DNA of 10,000 bases. Origin: Symbiodinium natans. Taxonomy: Eukaryota; Sar; Dinophyceae; Suessiales; Symbiodiniaceae. Position numbers and translations under genes: made by a program. The notes beneath the pieces are model-generated. The model did not search any database. It worked only from the letters and a program-made list of their open reading frames with translations, and was not told the DNA's origin. The DNA lies in contig CAJNDS010002479.1 of NCBI GenBank assembly GCA_905221605.1, forward strand, positions 192,501-202,500. Reading direction: 5' to 3'. Within the stretch, counting starts at the first letter, position 1. Every line of letters starts with the position of its first letter. Of this stretch, positions 4,737 to 9,964 are shown piece by piece.

Positions 4737-4913
4737 CCCTCGACCCGAAAAGCCCTAAACCCTAAACCCGAAAAGCCCTAAACCCTAAACCCTAAACCCT
4801 AAACCCCAAACTCTAAACCCTAAACCCGAAACCCGAAACCCTAAACCCTAAACCCGAAACCCTCAGCCCTCAACCCTCAACCCTAAACCCTAAACCCTCG
4901 ACCCGAAAAGCCC
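4737..4913 (-). repeat. CCCTAAA-orientation array flanked by a 19-bp direct repeat
   Basis: CCCTCGACCCGAAAAGCCC occurs at 4737-4755 and again at 4895-4913, with CCCTAAA, CCCGAAA and CCCTCAA units between. ACCCGAAAAGCCC also appears alone around 4767-4779. Confidence 0.9.
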
Positions 4914-4938
4914 ATGCCCGGCACCCTCGACATTGAAG

Positions 4939-5023
4939 GCGCAGAAGCTGGCGCGGTGCATGGCGCCTCTGGATGAGAAGGCGCGCGCCCTCGGAAGGTT
5001 CACCCTGCGCTTTTGGGCGCGAG
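4939..5023 (+). CDS. Candidate 85-nt internal exon, strong coding composition
   Basis: Bounded by GACATTGAAG|GCG (AG at 4937-4938) and GCGCGAG|GTTTGGGGTTTAGGG (GT at 5024-5025). The phase-0 frame gives 28 codons, AQKLARCMAPLDEKARALGR then FTLRFWAR, plus one base. About 24 of 28 codons end in G or C, among the best coding signals in the window. A short ATG frame (4914-4976, MPGTLDIEGAEAGAV) overlaps in another frame. No family recognised. Confidence 0.48.
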
Positions 5024-5048
5024 GTTTGGGGTTTAGGGTTTAGGGGTC
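5024..5048 (+). repeat. Short TTTGGGG/TTTAGGG block
   Basis: About three units immediately after the putative donor of the preceding exon. The following CCCTAAA block starts within 12 bases. Confidence 0.85.
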
Positions 5049-5059
5049 TCGGGGTCAAC

Positions 5060-5531
5060 CCAATAAACCCTACACCCTAGAAACCCCAGACCCTACACAC
5101 CCTAAACCCCAAACCCCTAAACCCTGCAGACCTATGCAGCCGGCAACCCTGAACCCCAAACTCCGTTACCCCCAGATCCATAGTCACTCAGAAGCCCTAA
5201 CACCCCTAAACCCTAGACCCTAAACCCTGAACCCTCAACCCTAGAACCTAAACCCCAAACCCTAAACCCTAAACCCTAAACCCCGAACCTTAGACCCTAA
5301 ACCCCAAAACCCCAAACCCTAAACCCCGAACCCTAAACCCTAAATCCTGAACCCTAAACCCCAAACCCTAAACCCTGAACCCCAAACCCCAAACCCTAAA
5401 TCCTGAACCCTAAACCCCAAACCCTAAACCCTAAACCCCAAACCCCAAACCCTAAACCCTGAACCCTAAACCCTAAACCCTGAACCCTAAACCCTAAACC
5501 CCAAACCCTAAACCCTAAATCCCAAACTCCA
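5060..5531 (-). repeat. Long CCCTAAA-orientation array with CCCCAAA and CCCTGAA higher-order mixing
   Basis: From 5190 on, CCCTAAA, CCCCAAA and CCCTGAA units alternate in recurring combinations (for example CCCTGAACCCTAAACCCC repeated near 5340-5430). The stretch 5127-5190 is not repeat; it contains ACCTATGCAGCCGGC and an open frame TYAAGNPEPQTPLPPDP ending in TAG, too weak to call an exon. Confidence 0.93.
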
Positions 5532-5539
5532 TTTCGGAG

Positions 5540-5605
5540 GCAAAAGTCCCCCAAGCGCGGGTGGTGCCTCCCAACATCGACCGGCGGCGGGTCGGGGCCC
5601 CTTCT
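5540..5605 (+). CDS. Candidate 66-nt internal exon, unknown protein
   Basis: Bounded by TTTCGGAG|GCA (AG at 5538-5539) and CCTTCT|GTTTGGGG (GT at 5606-5607), the start of the next array. The phase-0 frame reads AKVPQARVVPPNIDRRRVG and three more residues, with 73% GC3, 22 codons exactly. The other two plus frames and a minus frame (PDPPPVDVGRHHPRLGDF) are also open, so frame and strand are uncertain. Confidence 0.3.
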
Positions 5606-5995
5606 GTTTGGGGTTTGGGGTTTAGGGTTTGGGGTTTAGGGTTTAGGGTTTAGGGTTTGGGGTTTAGGGTTTGGGGTTTAGGGTTTGGGGTTTAGGGTTT
5701 AGGGTTTGGGGTTTAGGGTTTGGGGTTTGGGGTTTTGGTGGGGTTTTAGGGTTTAGGGTTTAGGGTTTAGGGTTTGGGGTTTGGGGTTTGGGGTTTGGGA
5801 TTTGGGATTTAGGTTTAGGGGTTAGGGTTTAGGCTTGACTGGGGTTTTGAAAATGGGGTTCAGGGTTTAGGGTTAGGGGTTTTGGGGTTTAGGGTTCAGA
5901 GTTTAGGCTTGGATGGGGTTTTGAGAATGTGTTTAAGGTTTAGGGTTTAGGGTTTAGGGTTTAGGGTTGTGGGTGTAGGGTTTGGGGCTTCCTAG
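5606..5995 (+). repeat. Long TTTAGGG/TTTGGGG-orientation array
   Basis: Alternating TTTAGGG and TTTGGGG units mirror the CCCTAAA/CCCCAAA mix at 5190-5531, so the two form a large imperfect inverted repeat around the unique segment 5532-5605. Two related 29-bp insertions (5827-5855 and 5901-5929, both GTTTAGGCTTG followed by GGGGTTTTGA or similar) lie 74 bases apart. Confidence 0.93.
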
Positions 5996-6110
5996 GGTGG
6001 AGGGTTTGCAGGGCGAGGGGATGAATGTTGAGGGTGTAAGGGTCGAGGGCTCCATACAGTAGCCCTCAACGCTGAAAGCTACCTCTCCAGTTCTCCGTTA
6101 CCTTGAACCC
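5996..6110. other. Unique segment between inverted arrays (proposed mid-intron)
   Basis: Left half is G-rich and telomere-derived. GAGGGCT (6045-6051) pairs with AGCCCTC (6061-6067) in a 7-bp hairpin. A minus-strand open frame (VEGYCMEPSTLTPSTFIPS) follows a CTTTCAG but runs into array sequence. No exon called. Confidence 0.4.
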
Positions 6111-6250
6111 GAAGCCCTAAACCCTAAACCCTAAACCCCCAAACCCTAAGCCCGAAGCCCTAAACCCTAAACACTTGTGAACACCCTAAGCCCTCAACCC
6201 TAAACCTTAAACCCCAAACCCCGAACCCCCAACACCCGAAACCCCCTAAA
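6111..6250 (-). repeat. CCCTAAA-orientation array, degenerate
   Basis: CCCTAAA, CCCGAAG and CCCCAAA units. A non-repeat ACACTTGTGAACA lies at 6171-6183. Confidence 0.87.
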
Positions 6251-6358
6251 ATGGAGCAAGCCTTCATCCTTTCCGGGCCTCTTAGCCAAGCCCCAGTCAG
6301 GTACCAATTCGAGGAATCACTCGTGACTTGCTGGTTCCGGCTAGGGTTTAGGGTTTAG
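6251..6358 (+). CDS. Small ATG open frame filling one unique segment
   Basis: The ATG follows the last array unit directly. The frame reads MEQAFILSGPLSQAPVRYQF, then EESLVTCWFRL, and stops inside the next TTTAGGG array after translating a few repeat codons. It may instead be an exon: CTTTCCGGGCCTCTTAG (AG at 6284-6285) is a pyrimidine-rich acceptor, and CTAGG|GTTTAGGG (exon 6286-6345, 60 nt, phase 0 PSPSQVPIRGITRDLLVPAR) or CAG|GTACCA (6300/6301) are possible donors. No family recognised. Confidence 0.3.
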   Translation: MEQAFILSGPLSQAPVRYQFEESLVTCWFRLGFRV

Positions 6359-6411
6359 GGTTTAGGGCTTAGGGTTTAGGGTTTAGGGTTTAGGGTTTAG
6401 GGTTTAGGGTT
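6346..6411 (+). repeat. TTTAGGG-orientation array
   Basis: Nine nearly perfect units with one TTTAGGGC variant. It ends at a C tract (6413-6438) and resumes briefly at 6456-6481. Confidence 0.92.
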
Positions 6412-6518
6412 CTCCCCCCCCCCGCCCCCCCCCCCTCCCACAACTATTCTCTTTAAGGGTTTGGGGTTTAGGGTTTAGGGCTCCTCAGCAAGGGGGGCTT
6501 CTGTTTCGGACCCCCCGC

Positions 6519-6549
<31 letters not shown>
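6519..6549 (-). repeat. Poly-C tract
   Basis: About 30 uninterrupted C residues, preceded by CCCCCCGCA. A shorter C-rich tract is at 6413-6438. Neither is followed closely by a convincing exon. Confidence 0.9.
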
Positions 6550-6551
<2 letters not shown>

Positions 6552-6780
6552 GCAAACCCTGCTTCTTGTCGGGCGACAGCCCCTTTTGATAGAACAGATT
6601 TAACGTCTCTTCAATACCCTAGTGGTACCCTTGTCCCTTCTTTTTTGGTTTCAAAGTTCCCTTATCAAGTAACCAACCCAACAAGGATATGGATACTGGG
6701 CTACTAAGATAAACCCGGAATCGTAAACTCTAAGTTTGACAGTTTAACAACTCCTACCAAGCCCTTTTGCCGCGCAGGAT
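6550..6780. other. Unique, relatively AT-rich segment without recognised gene
   Basis: The longest non-repetitive stretch in the window. It contains no long open frame, no clear hairpin and no RNA-gene signature. It ends TTTTGCCGCGCAG|GATG (AG at 6778-6779) just before a CCCTAAA array. The context (TTTAGGG left, CCCTAAA right) again fits intron interior. Confidence 0.5.
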
Positions 6781-6868
6781 GCCCTAAACCCTAAACCCTA
6801 AACTCTAAACTCTAAACCCTAGACCCTAAACCCTAAACCCTAAACCCTCAACCCTAAACCCTAAACCC
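6781..6868 (-). repeat. CCCTAAA-orientation array
   Basis: Mostly perfect, with CTCTAAA and CCCTAGA variants. It ends in CCCTTGTCTTCAG, a good acceptor. Confidence 0.93.
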
Positions 6869-6878
6869 TTGTCTTCAG

Positions 6879-6917
6879 GAGATCCTGAAGTTTACGGACG
6901 TCCCCAAGGGGGCCTAG
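6879..6917 (+). CDS. Candidate 3'-terminal exon, short
   Basis: After CCCTTGTCTTCAG (AG at 6877-6878) the phase-0 frame reads EILKFTDVPKGA and stops at TAG (6915-6917); 11 of 12 codons end in G or C. A second frame (DPEVYGRPQGGLDLVGGGAH, stop) is open with weaker GC3. On the minus strand ATGCGCGCCGCC followed by CACAAG|GTCTAGG is a competing small exon (MRAAAHK). The region to 7005 is degenerate G-rich telomere-like sequence. Confidence 0.35.
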   Translation, partial: EILKFTDVPKGA

Positions 6918-7005
6918 ACCTTGTGGGCGGCGGCGCGCATTGAGAGGGTTCATAGGGCCGTAGGGCTTGCAGGATTTAAGGGCTTCATACAATGTAGTGC
7001 GTGTA

Positions 7006-7108
7006 CCCTAAACCCTAAACCCTAAACCCTAAACCCTAAACCCTAAACCCTAAACCCTAAACCCTAAACCCTAAACCCTAAACCCTAAACCCTAAACCCT
7101 AAACCCTC
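7006..7108 (-). repeat. CCCTAAA-orientation array, perfect
   Basis: About fourteen perfect CCCTAAA units in a row. Confidence 0.97.
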
Positions 7109-7148
7109 TAAAGAGGGCGATTTCAGGTCCACAGGATTTGTGGTTTAG

Positions 7149-7208
7149 GATTCATACACGTATCGCTCAGTTGTTCGGAGCCCGCATCCTTCCCCCCTGT
7201 GCCCTAGG
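7149..7208 (+). CDS. Candidate 60-nt internal exon, unknown protein
   Basis: Bounded by GGTTTAG|GAT (AG at 7147-7148) and CCCTAGG|GTTTAGGG (GT at 7209-7210). The phase-0 frame encodes 20 codons, starting DSYTYRSVVRSPHPSP. A shorter alternative begins after ATCGCTCAG (7170) and reads LFGARILPPCAL. Frame not settled. Confidence 0.28.
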
Positions 7209-7244
7209 GTTTAGGGTTTAGGGTTTAGGGTTTTAGGGTTTAGG
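7209..7244 (+). repeat. Short TTTAGGG-orientation array
   Basis: Five units with one TTTTAGGG; the last runs into the first copy of the duplicated hairpin. Confidence 0.9.
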
Positions 7245-7333
7245 AATGAGGGAAACCTCAACCCCTTTAGACTAAAACCCGGGTGTAGGGTTTAGGAATG
7301 AGGGAAACCTCAACCCCTTCAGACTAAAACCCG
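7234..7333. repeat. Tandem duplication of a 48-bp hairpin-forming sequence
   Basis: Copies at 7234-7281 and 7286-7333 differ at one base (period 52). Each starts with GGGTTTAGG, ends with ACTAAAACCC, and has TGAGG-GAAA-CCTCA in the middle (7247-7260 in copy one), a perfect 5-bp stem closed by a GAAA loop. The telomere-like ends can form an outer stem. Confidence 0.85.
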
Positions 7334-7450
7334 AAGCCCCCAATGGTGGTTTCCGAAATTGCGGGTGCCTCATTGGGGTCCTTATTCTACAAGGGACTGC
7401 GACTATTTGGGGTCTATGTTAGGGATCCCCTATTCTCACAAACCCCAAAT
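7334..7450. other. Unique segment with two 8-bp inverted repeats
   Basis: CCCCAATG (7337-7344) pairs with CATTGGGG (7371-7378), and ATTTGGGG (7405-7412) pairs with CCCCAAAT (7443-7450). No exon seen. It lies between a TTTAGGG and a CCCTAAA block. Confidence 0.5.
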
Positions 7451-7469
7451 GCTAAGCCCTAAACCCTAC

Positions 7470-7515
7470 CAACTTGGGCTTCAACGCCATCAACTCCACC
7501 TCCCCGAAGCGAGCC
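7470..7515 (-). CDS. Candidate 46-nt internal exon, minus strand, bounded by arrays
   Basis: On the minus strand the upstream TTCAGGG array ends in TTCAG| (AG at 7517-7516), and the exon ends AAGTTG|GTAGGGTTTAGGG (GT at 7469-7468). The frame with one leading base reads ARFGEVELMALKPKL, with 14 of 15 codons ending in G or C. The plus-strand frame NLGFNAINSTSPKRAL also has high GC3 but lacks an AG at its left edge. No family recognised. Confidence 0.42.
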
Positions 7516-7614
7516 CTGAACCCTGAATCCTGAACCCTGAACCCTGAACCCTGACCCCTGAACCCTAAACCCTAAACCCAAACCCCAAACCCCAAACCCT
7601 AAACCCTAAACCCG
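7513..7614 (-). repeat. CCCTGAA then CCCTAAA array
   Basis: A patch of CCCTGAA units (7514-7565) precedes CCCTAAA and CCCCAAA units, another example of local homogenisation of a variant. Confidence 0.92.
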
Positions 7615-7858
7615 ACATTCTACTCCCTAGCGCGCGTCCGCCTTGTCTCACCCATCTGGTGCCTCCGCCCCCCCCCCCACGCGGAGCCAGAGCCTAGACT
7701 ACTCAAAGCTTATGAATCCTAGAAACCCTACAAACCCTGTAAGCCCTGCAAGCCCTATAAGCCCCACAAAGCCCTACAAGCCCTCTAAGCTGCATAAGCC
7801 CCATAAATATACACCTTAAATCCCACACCCTGAAACCAACATCCGTTGATGTTGAGAC
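7615..7858. other. Unique segment with poly-C and an irregular AAGCCCTA repeat
   Basis: A C tract lies at 7667-7679. From 7738 to 7805 a loose 9-10 base repeat (AAGCCCTRY with CAAGCCC or TAAGCCC) appears. CAACAT (7838-7843) and ATGTTG (7850-7855) form a small hairpin. No exon is clear; a minus-strand CAGATGG|GTGAGAC is a donor-like site without matching exon. Confidence 0.45.
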
Positions 7859-7888
7859 GTTTAGGGTTTAGAGTTTAGGGTTTAGGGG
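7859..7888 (+). repeat. Short TTTAGGG-orientation array
   Basis: Four units including TTTAGAG, followed by GGTAAGCCC. Confidence 0.88.
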
Positions 7889-7889
7889 T

Positions 7890-7958
7890 AAGCCCTACCT
7901 GGAAAGAACAGCAGAAGCCGCGAAGAATTGCTCCCCGGGTCATAAACTCGATGTTTCG
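7890..7958 (+). CDS. Candidate exon, poorly bounded on the left
   Basis: The frame reads KPYLERTAEAAKNCSPGHKL then DVS, and ends at TTTCG|GTTTAGG (GT at 7959-7960). It looks protein-like, but no AG precedes it at a good position; the sequence GGGGTAAGCCC on its left looks more like a donor. A second frame after GAACAG (7911) reads KPRRIAPRVINSMFR. No family recognised. Confidence 0.25.
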
Positions 7959-7971
7959 GTTTAGGAGCTGA

Positions 7972-8005
7972 GGGGTTTAGGGTTTAGGCCCTAAACCCTA
8001 AACCC
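7972..8005. repeat. Head-to-head telomeric junction
   Basis: GGGTTTAGGGTTTAGG (7973-7988) meets CCTAAACCCTAAACCC (7990-8005) with a single C between. It is an almost perfect palindrome of two opposed telomere-type arrays without other sequence at the joint. Confidence 0.93.
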
Positions 8006-8078
8006 TAAACCCTAAACCCTAAACCCTAAACCCTAAACCCTAAACCCTAAACCCTACACCCTAAACCAAAAAACCCAA
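7989..8078 (-). repeat. CCCTAAA-orientation array
   Basis: About ten perfect units, then CCCTACA and A-rich degeneration to 8087. Confidence 0.95.
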
Positions 8079-8087
8079 AACCCTAAC

Positions 8088-8132
8088 AGGGCCGTTAATT
8101 GGGAGCCTTGCGGTTTGTGAGAAGATCAGCGG
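8088..8132 (-). CDS. Candidate 45-nt internal exon, minus strand
   Basis: The minus-strand acceptor is pyrimidine-rich CTCCTAATCCCCTTAG (AG at 8134-8133). The donor is GGCCCT|GTTAGGGTTTTGGG (GT at 8087-8086), telomere-like. Phase 0 to phase 0, PLIFSQTARLPINGP. GC3 is moderate (9 of 15). A competing plus-strand microexon (GGATGTAG|, GCAKVPQ, CCCAG|GTACC near 8177-8197) exists in the same segment. Confidence 0.28.
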
Positions 8133-8210
8133 CTAAGGGGATTAGGAGCTTAGGCGTTTGAGGAGTTTTTGGATGTAGGGCTGTGCTAAGGTTCCCCAGG
8201 TACCTACCCC

Positions 8211-8246
8211 AAACCCTAAACCCTAAACCCTAAACCCTAACCCCTA
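8211..8246 (-). repeat. Short CCCTAAA array followed by poly-C
   Basis: Four units, then CCCCTATAT and a C tract (8250-8263). Confidence 0.92.
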
Positions 8247-8283
8247 TATCCCCCCCCCCCCCCATTGAACCTCCTCCCTTCAG

Positions 8284-8326
8284 GGCCCTATAAGAATGGC
8301 GCTGGGCCCAAAACCAAAACCCGAAG
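8284..8326 (+). CDS. Candidate 43-nt exon behind a poly-C tract
   Basis: Poly-C and GAACCTCCTCCCTTCAG form a strong acceptor (AG at 8282-8283). The donor is CCGAAG|GTGCAC (GT at 8327-8328), 12 bases before the next TTTAGGG array. The phase-0 frame reads GPIRMALGPKPKPE plus one base; the frame with two leading bases reads PYKNGAGPKTKTR. Both have modest GC3. The layout matches the exon at 2985-3022. No family recognised. Confidence 0.35.
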
Positions 8327-8338
8327 GTGCACTTGAAG

Positions 8339-8466
8339 GGTTTAGGGTTTAAAAGTTAGGGTTTAGGGTTTAGGGTTTAGGGTTTAGGGTTTAGGGTTTA
8401 GGGTTTAGGGTTTAGGGTTTAGAAGTTAGGGTTTAGGGTTTAGGGTCGAGGGTCTAGGGGTTAGGG
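8339..8466 (+). repeat. TTTAGGG-orientation array
   Basis: About ten perfect units flanked by AAAAGTTAGGG and AGAAGTTAGGG interruptions, then GTCGAGGGTCTAGGGG degeneration. Confidence 0.94.
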
Positions 8467-8541
8467 TACTAGGGCCCAGAGTAGGCCCTTATTCCCCCCT
8501 CGTCAGGGGCTACTAGGATCCAGAGTAGGCCCTGATTCCCC
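8467..8541 (+). repeat. Two copies of a 31-bp direct repeat
   Basis: TACTAGG..CCAGAGTAGGCCC..ATTCCCC occurs at 8467-8497 and 8511-8541 with three differences. It sits exactly between a TTTAGGG and a CCCTAAA array. Confidence 0.85.
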
Positions 8542-8718
8542 TAAACCCTAAACCCTAAACCCTAAACCCTAAACCCTAAACCCTAAACCCTAAACCCTAA
8601 ACCCTAAACCCTAAACTCTAAACCCTAAACCCTAAGCCCTAAACCCTAAACTCTAAACCCTAAACCCTAAGCCCTAAGCCCTAAACCCTAAGCCCTAAAC
8701 CCTAAACCCTAAACCCTA
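8538..8718 (-). repeat. CCCTAAA-orientation array
   Basis: Perfect units to about 8612, then mixed CCCTAAG and CTCTAAA variants. Confidence 0.95.
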
Positions 8719-8859
8719 TTCCTAGGTTACTTTTGGGTCTAGGTGGTGGGGAACAGCTTGAGTCGGGCTAAGCCTAGCAACCTTAAGCCCTTGTGTCCAT
8801 TGTAGTAAAGAAATCTTAGAAGTTAAGCCCTCGGCCGCCGGCCGGTGGGATACCCTCGG
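8719..8859. other. Unique segment without recognised exon
   Basis: Contains donor-like CCTAG|GTTAC and TCTAG|GTGGTG and a GC-rich GGCCGCCGGCCGG (8833-8845). No open frame with matching acceptor and donor was found on either strand. Confidence 0.4.
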
Positions 8860-9030
8860 CCCTCAACCCTCAACCCTTAACCCCAAGCCTTAATCCCCAA
8901 ACCCTTAACCCTGAGCCCCAAAGCCTAACCCTAAACCCCAAGCCCTAAACCCTAAACCCCAAGCCCTAAACCCTAAACCCCAAGCCCTAAACCCCAAACC
9001 CCAAGCCCTAAACCCTAAACTCCAATCCCT
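8860..9030 (-). repeat. CCCTAAA-orientation array, with recurring CCCCAAGCCCTAAA
   Basis: From 8934 a higher-order unit of CCCTAAACCCCAAG recurs about four times. The minus-strand translation of this (GFRAWGL) is repeat, not gene. Confidence 0.9.
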
Positions 9031-9033
9031 AAG

Positions 9034-9144
9034 TTGCACTTTGCTGTCACCCCCGCCCTGATTCGAAGAATTGGGCAGAGCACGACCTCCGGTGATGTGC
9101 ACCAAGGCGAAAATGAAAAGCGCTTCAGGGCTTCAGGGCTTCGG
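9034..9144 (+). CDS. Candidate 111-nt exon bounded by arrays, only one open plus frame
   Basis: The left array ends CCCTAAG| (AG at 9032-9033), and the exon ends CTTCGG|GTTTTTAGGG (GT at 9145-9146). The phase-0 frame of 37 codons reads LHFAVTPALIRRIGQSTTSG, continuing DVHQGENEKRFRASGLR. The other two plus frames are closed by stops. An internal donor TCCG|GTGATG (9090/9091) would shorten it. A minus-strand frame (VHITGGRALPNSSNQGGG) overlaps. No family recognised. Confidence 0.42.
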
Positions 9145-9207
9145 GTTTTTAGGGTTTAGGGTTTAGGGTTTAGGATTTAGGGTTTAGGATTCAGGGTTTA
9201 GGCTTTA
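9145..9207 (+). repeat. TTTAGGG-orientation array
   Basis: Begins at the putative donor of the preceding exon; has TTTAGGA and TTCAGGG variants and ends GGCTTTAGGGCC. Confidence 0.9.
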
Positions 9208-9230
9208 GGGCCTAGTTTACTTTTAAAGAG

Positions 9231-9277
9231 TTTTGGGGTTTAAGGGCCCCAAGGGGTGTTCTCCAGGGGCTGCTCAG
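9231..9277 (+). CDS. Candidate internal exon with CAG|GTATAT donor
   Basis: The T-rich stretch TTTACTTTTAAAGAG (AG at 9229-9230) may be an acceptor, and GCTCAG|GTATAT (GT at 9278-9279) is a consensus-like donor. The frame reads FWGLRAPRGVLQGLL plus two bases. The same frame continues open to 9324 without splicing. The proposed array context is unlike the other exons. No family recognised. Confidence 0.25.
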
Positions 9278-9309
9278 GTATATCCAACCTGTAACCCAAA
9301 AGAGAAAAA

Positions 9310-9346
9310 CTAACCCTACACCCTAAACAAAACCCTAAACCCTACT
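9310..9346 (-). repeat. Short, irregular CCCTAAA block
   Basis: CTAACCCTACACCCTAAACAAAACCCTAAACCCTA, abutting the first foldback arm. Confidence 0.8.
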
Positions 9347-9463
9347 TGAGAAGCTTCATGGGTAGTTGTAAGTAGGGTTATGGGTAAGGCAACCTAAGTT
9401 TTGCCTCAATTAAGGTACCGATACTGGAACCCCAGTTCTAGCTACCCATGAACCTTCAAGTAG
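9342..9463. repeat. Foldback element 1 (AT-rich)
   Basis: The left arm at 9342-9365 (CTACTTGAGAAG then CTTCATGGGTAG) matches the reverse complement of the right arm at 9442-9463 with one mismatch and a 2-base gap. The interior is non-coding, ordinary sequence. Confidence 0.8.
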
Positions 9464-9485
9464 ACCCTGGACCCGGTGTTGAGGG

Positions 9486-9619
9486 TTTACTTGTAGGTTC
9501 ATGGCACTTATTAACGGAACTTATAACCCACTTAGCCCCTTAAGTGCCCTAATATGGTTATAAGTACAGTGATAAGTACAGTTATAACTGGTTAATAAGT
9601 ACAATGAACCTCCAAGTAG
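9486..9619. repeat. Foldback element 2, sharing its ends with element 1
   Basis: The left arm at 9489-9527 (ACTTGTAGGTTCATGG, then CACTTATTAACGG, then TTATAAC) pairs imperfectly with 9581-9618. Inside are a strong hairpin (ACTTATAACC at 9519-9528 with GGTTATAAGT at 9556-9565, plus CACTTA with TAAGTG), two ATAAGTACAG units and the palindrome CAGTTATAACTG (9579-9590). Its outer ends (CTACTTGnAGGTTCATGG) match those of element 1. Size and shape resemble a MITE or foldback element; there is no open frame. Confidence 0.8.
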
Positions 9620-9652
9620 GGTTTAGGGTTTAGGGCTTAGGGTCTAGAGGCC
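9617..9652 (+). repeat. Short TTTAGGG-orientation block
   Basis: Three units and TTAGGGTCTAGAGG degeneration, starting exactly at the outer end of foldback element 2. Confidence 0.88.
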
Positions 9653-9683
9653 TGCAAGTGACTGGCCGGTGTAAAGTTCCCCC

Positions 9684-9750
9684 TAAATCCCAAACCCACA
9701 ACCCTAAACCCTAAACCCCAAACCCTAAACCCTAAACCCTACACCCTAGA
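9684..9750 (-). repeat. CCCTAAA-orientation array
   Basis: CCCTAAA, CCCCAAA and CCCTACA units. Confidence 0.92.
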
Positions 9751-9766
9751 GCTTCGTTTTTTGTAG

Positions 9767-9964
9767 GGCTGCGGACCAGCTAACATTGAAGTCTTTATTG
9801 TTTCTGGGTTTTTTGTTCCCTCTAACCTCAACCCTCCCCGAGGCCCTAAACCCCTAAAACCCTCACCCTCACGTGGGAGGTTGTCTAAATCATGGGTCTA
9901 CAATACGGGGCCTTATTTACATGGCACCCCACAGAGGCTCGTAACCCTAAACCCTAAACCCTAA
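9767..9964 (+). CDS. 65-codon open frame after a T-rich acceptor, unknown protein
   Basis: CTTCGTTTTTTGTAG (AG at 9765-9766) is a good acceptor. The frame after it reads GCGPANIEVFIVSGFFVPSN and stays open through a small telomere-like patch (9832-9869) and RLSKSWVYNTGPYLHG until TAA at 9962-9964 in the terminal array. It has no ATG at its start, so it would be an exon, perhaps only its first part (to a GT near 9800). An open frame of this length could occur by chance across so many segments. No family recognised. Confidence 0.3.
   Translation, partial: GCGPANIEVFIVSGFFVPSNLNPPRGPKPLKPSPSRGRLSKSWVYNTGPYLHGTPQRLVTLNPKP

Noticed and set aside
4870-5058. 62-codon minus-strand frame over the 4914-5023 segment
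   Set aside because: It is the shadow of the better plus-strand exon (24 of 28 codons with G or C third base) and is extended by repeat translation at both ends.
7738-7805. AAGCCCTA repeat as CRISPR-like or regulatory array
   Set aside because: Units and spacing are irregular, there are no conserved spacers, and the sequence is explained as decayed CCCTAAA-type repeat.
8905-9105. 66-codon minus-strand frame ending in GFRAWGL repeats
   Set aside because: More than half is translated array. The unique part (VHITGGRALPNSS) competes with a plus frame that fits splice-like boundaries on both sides.
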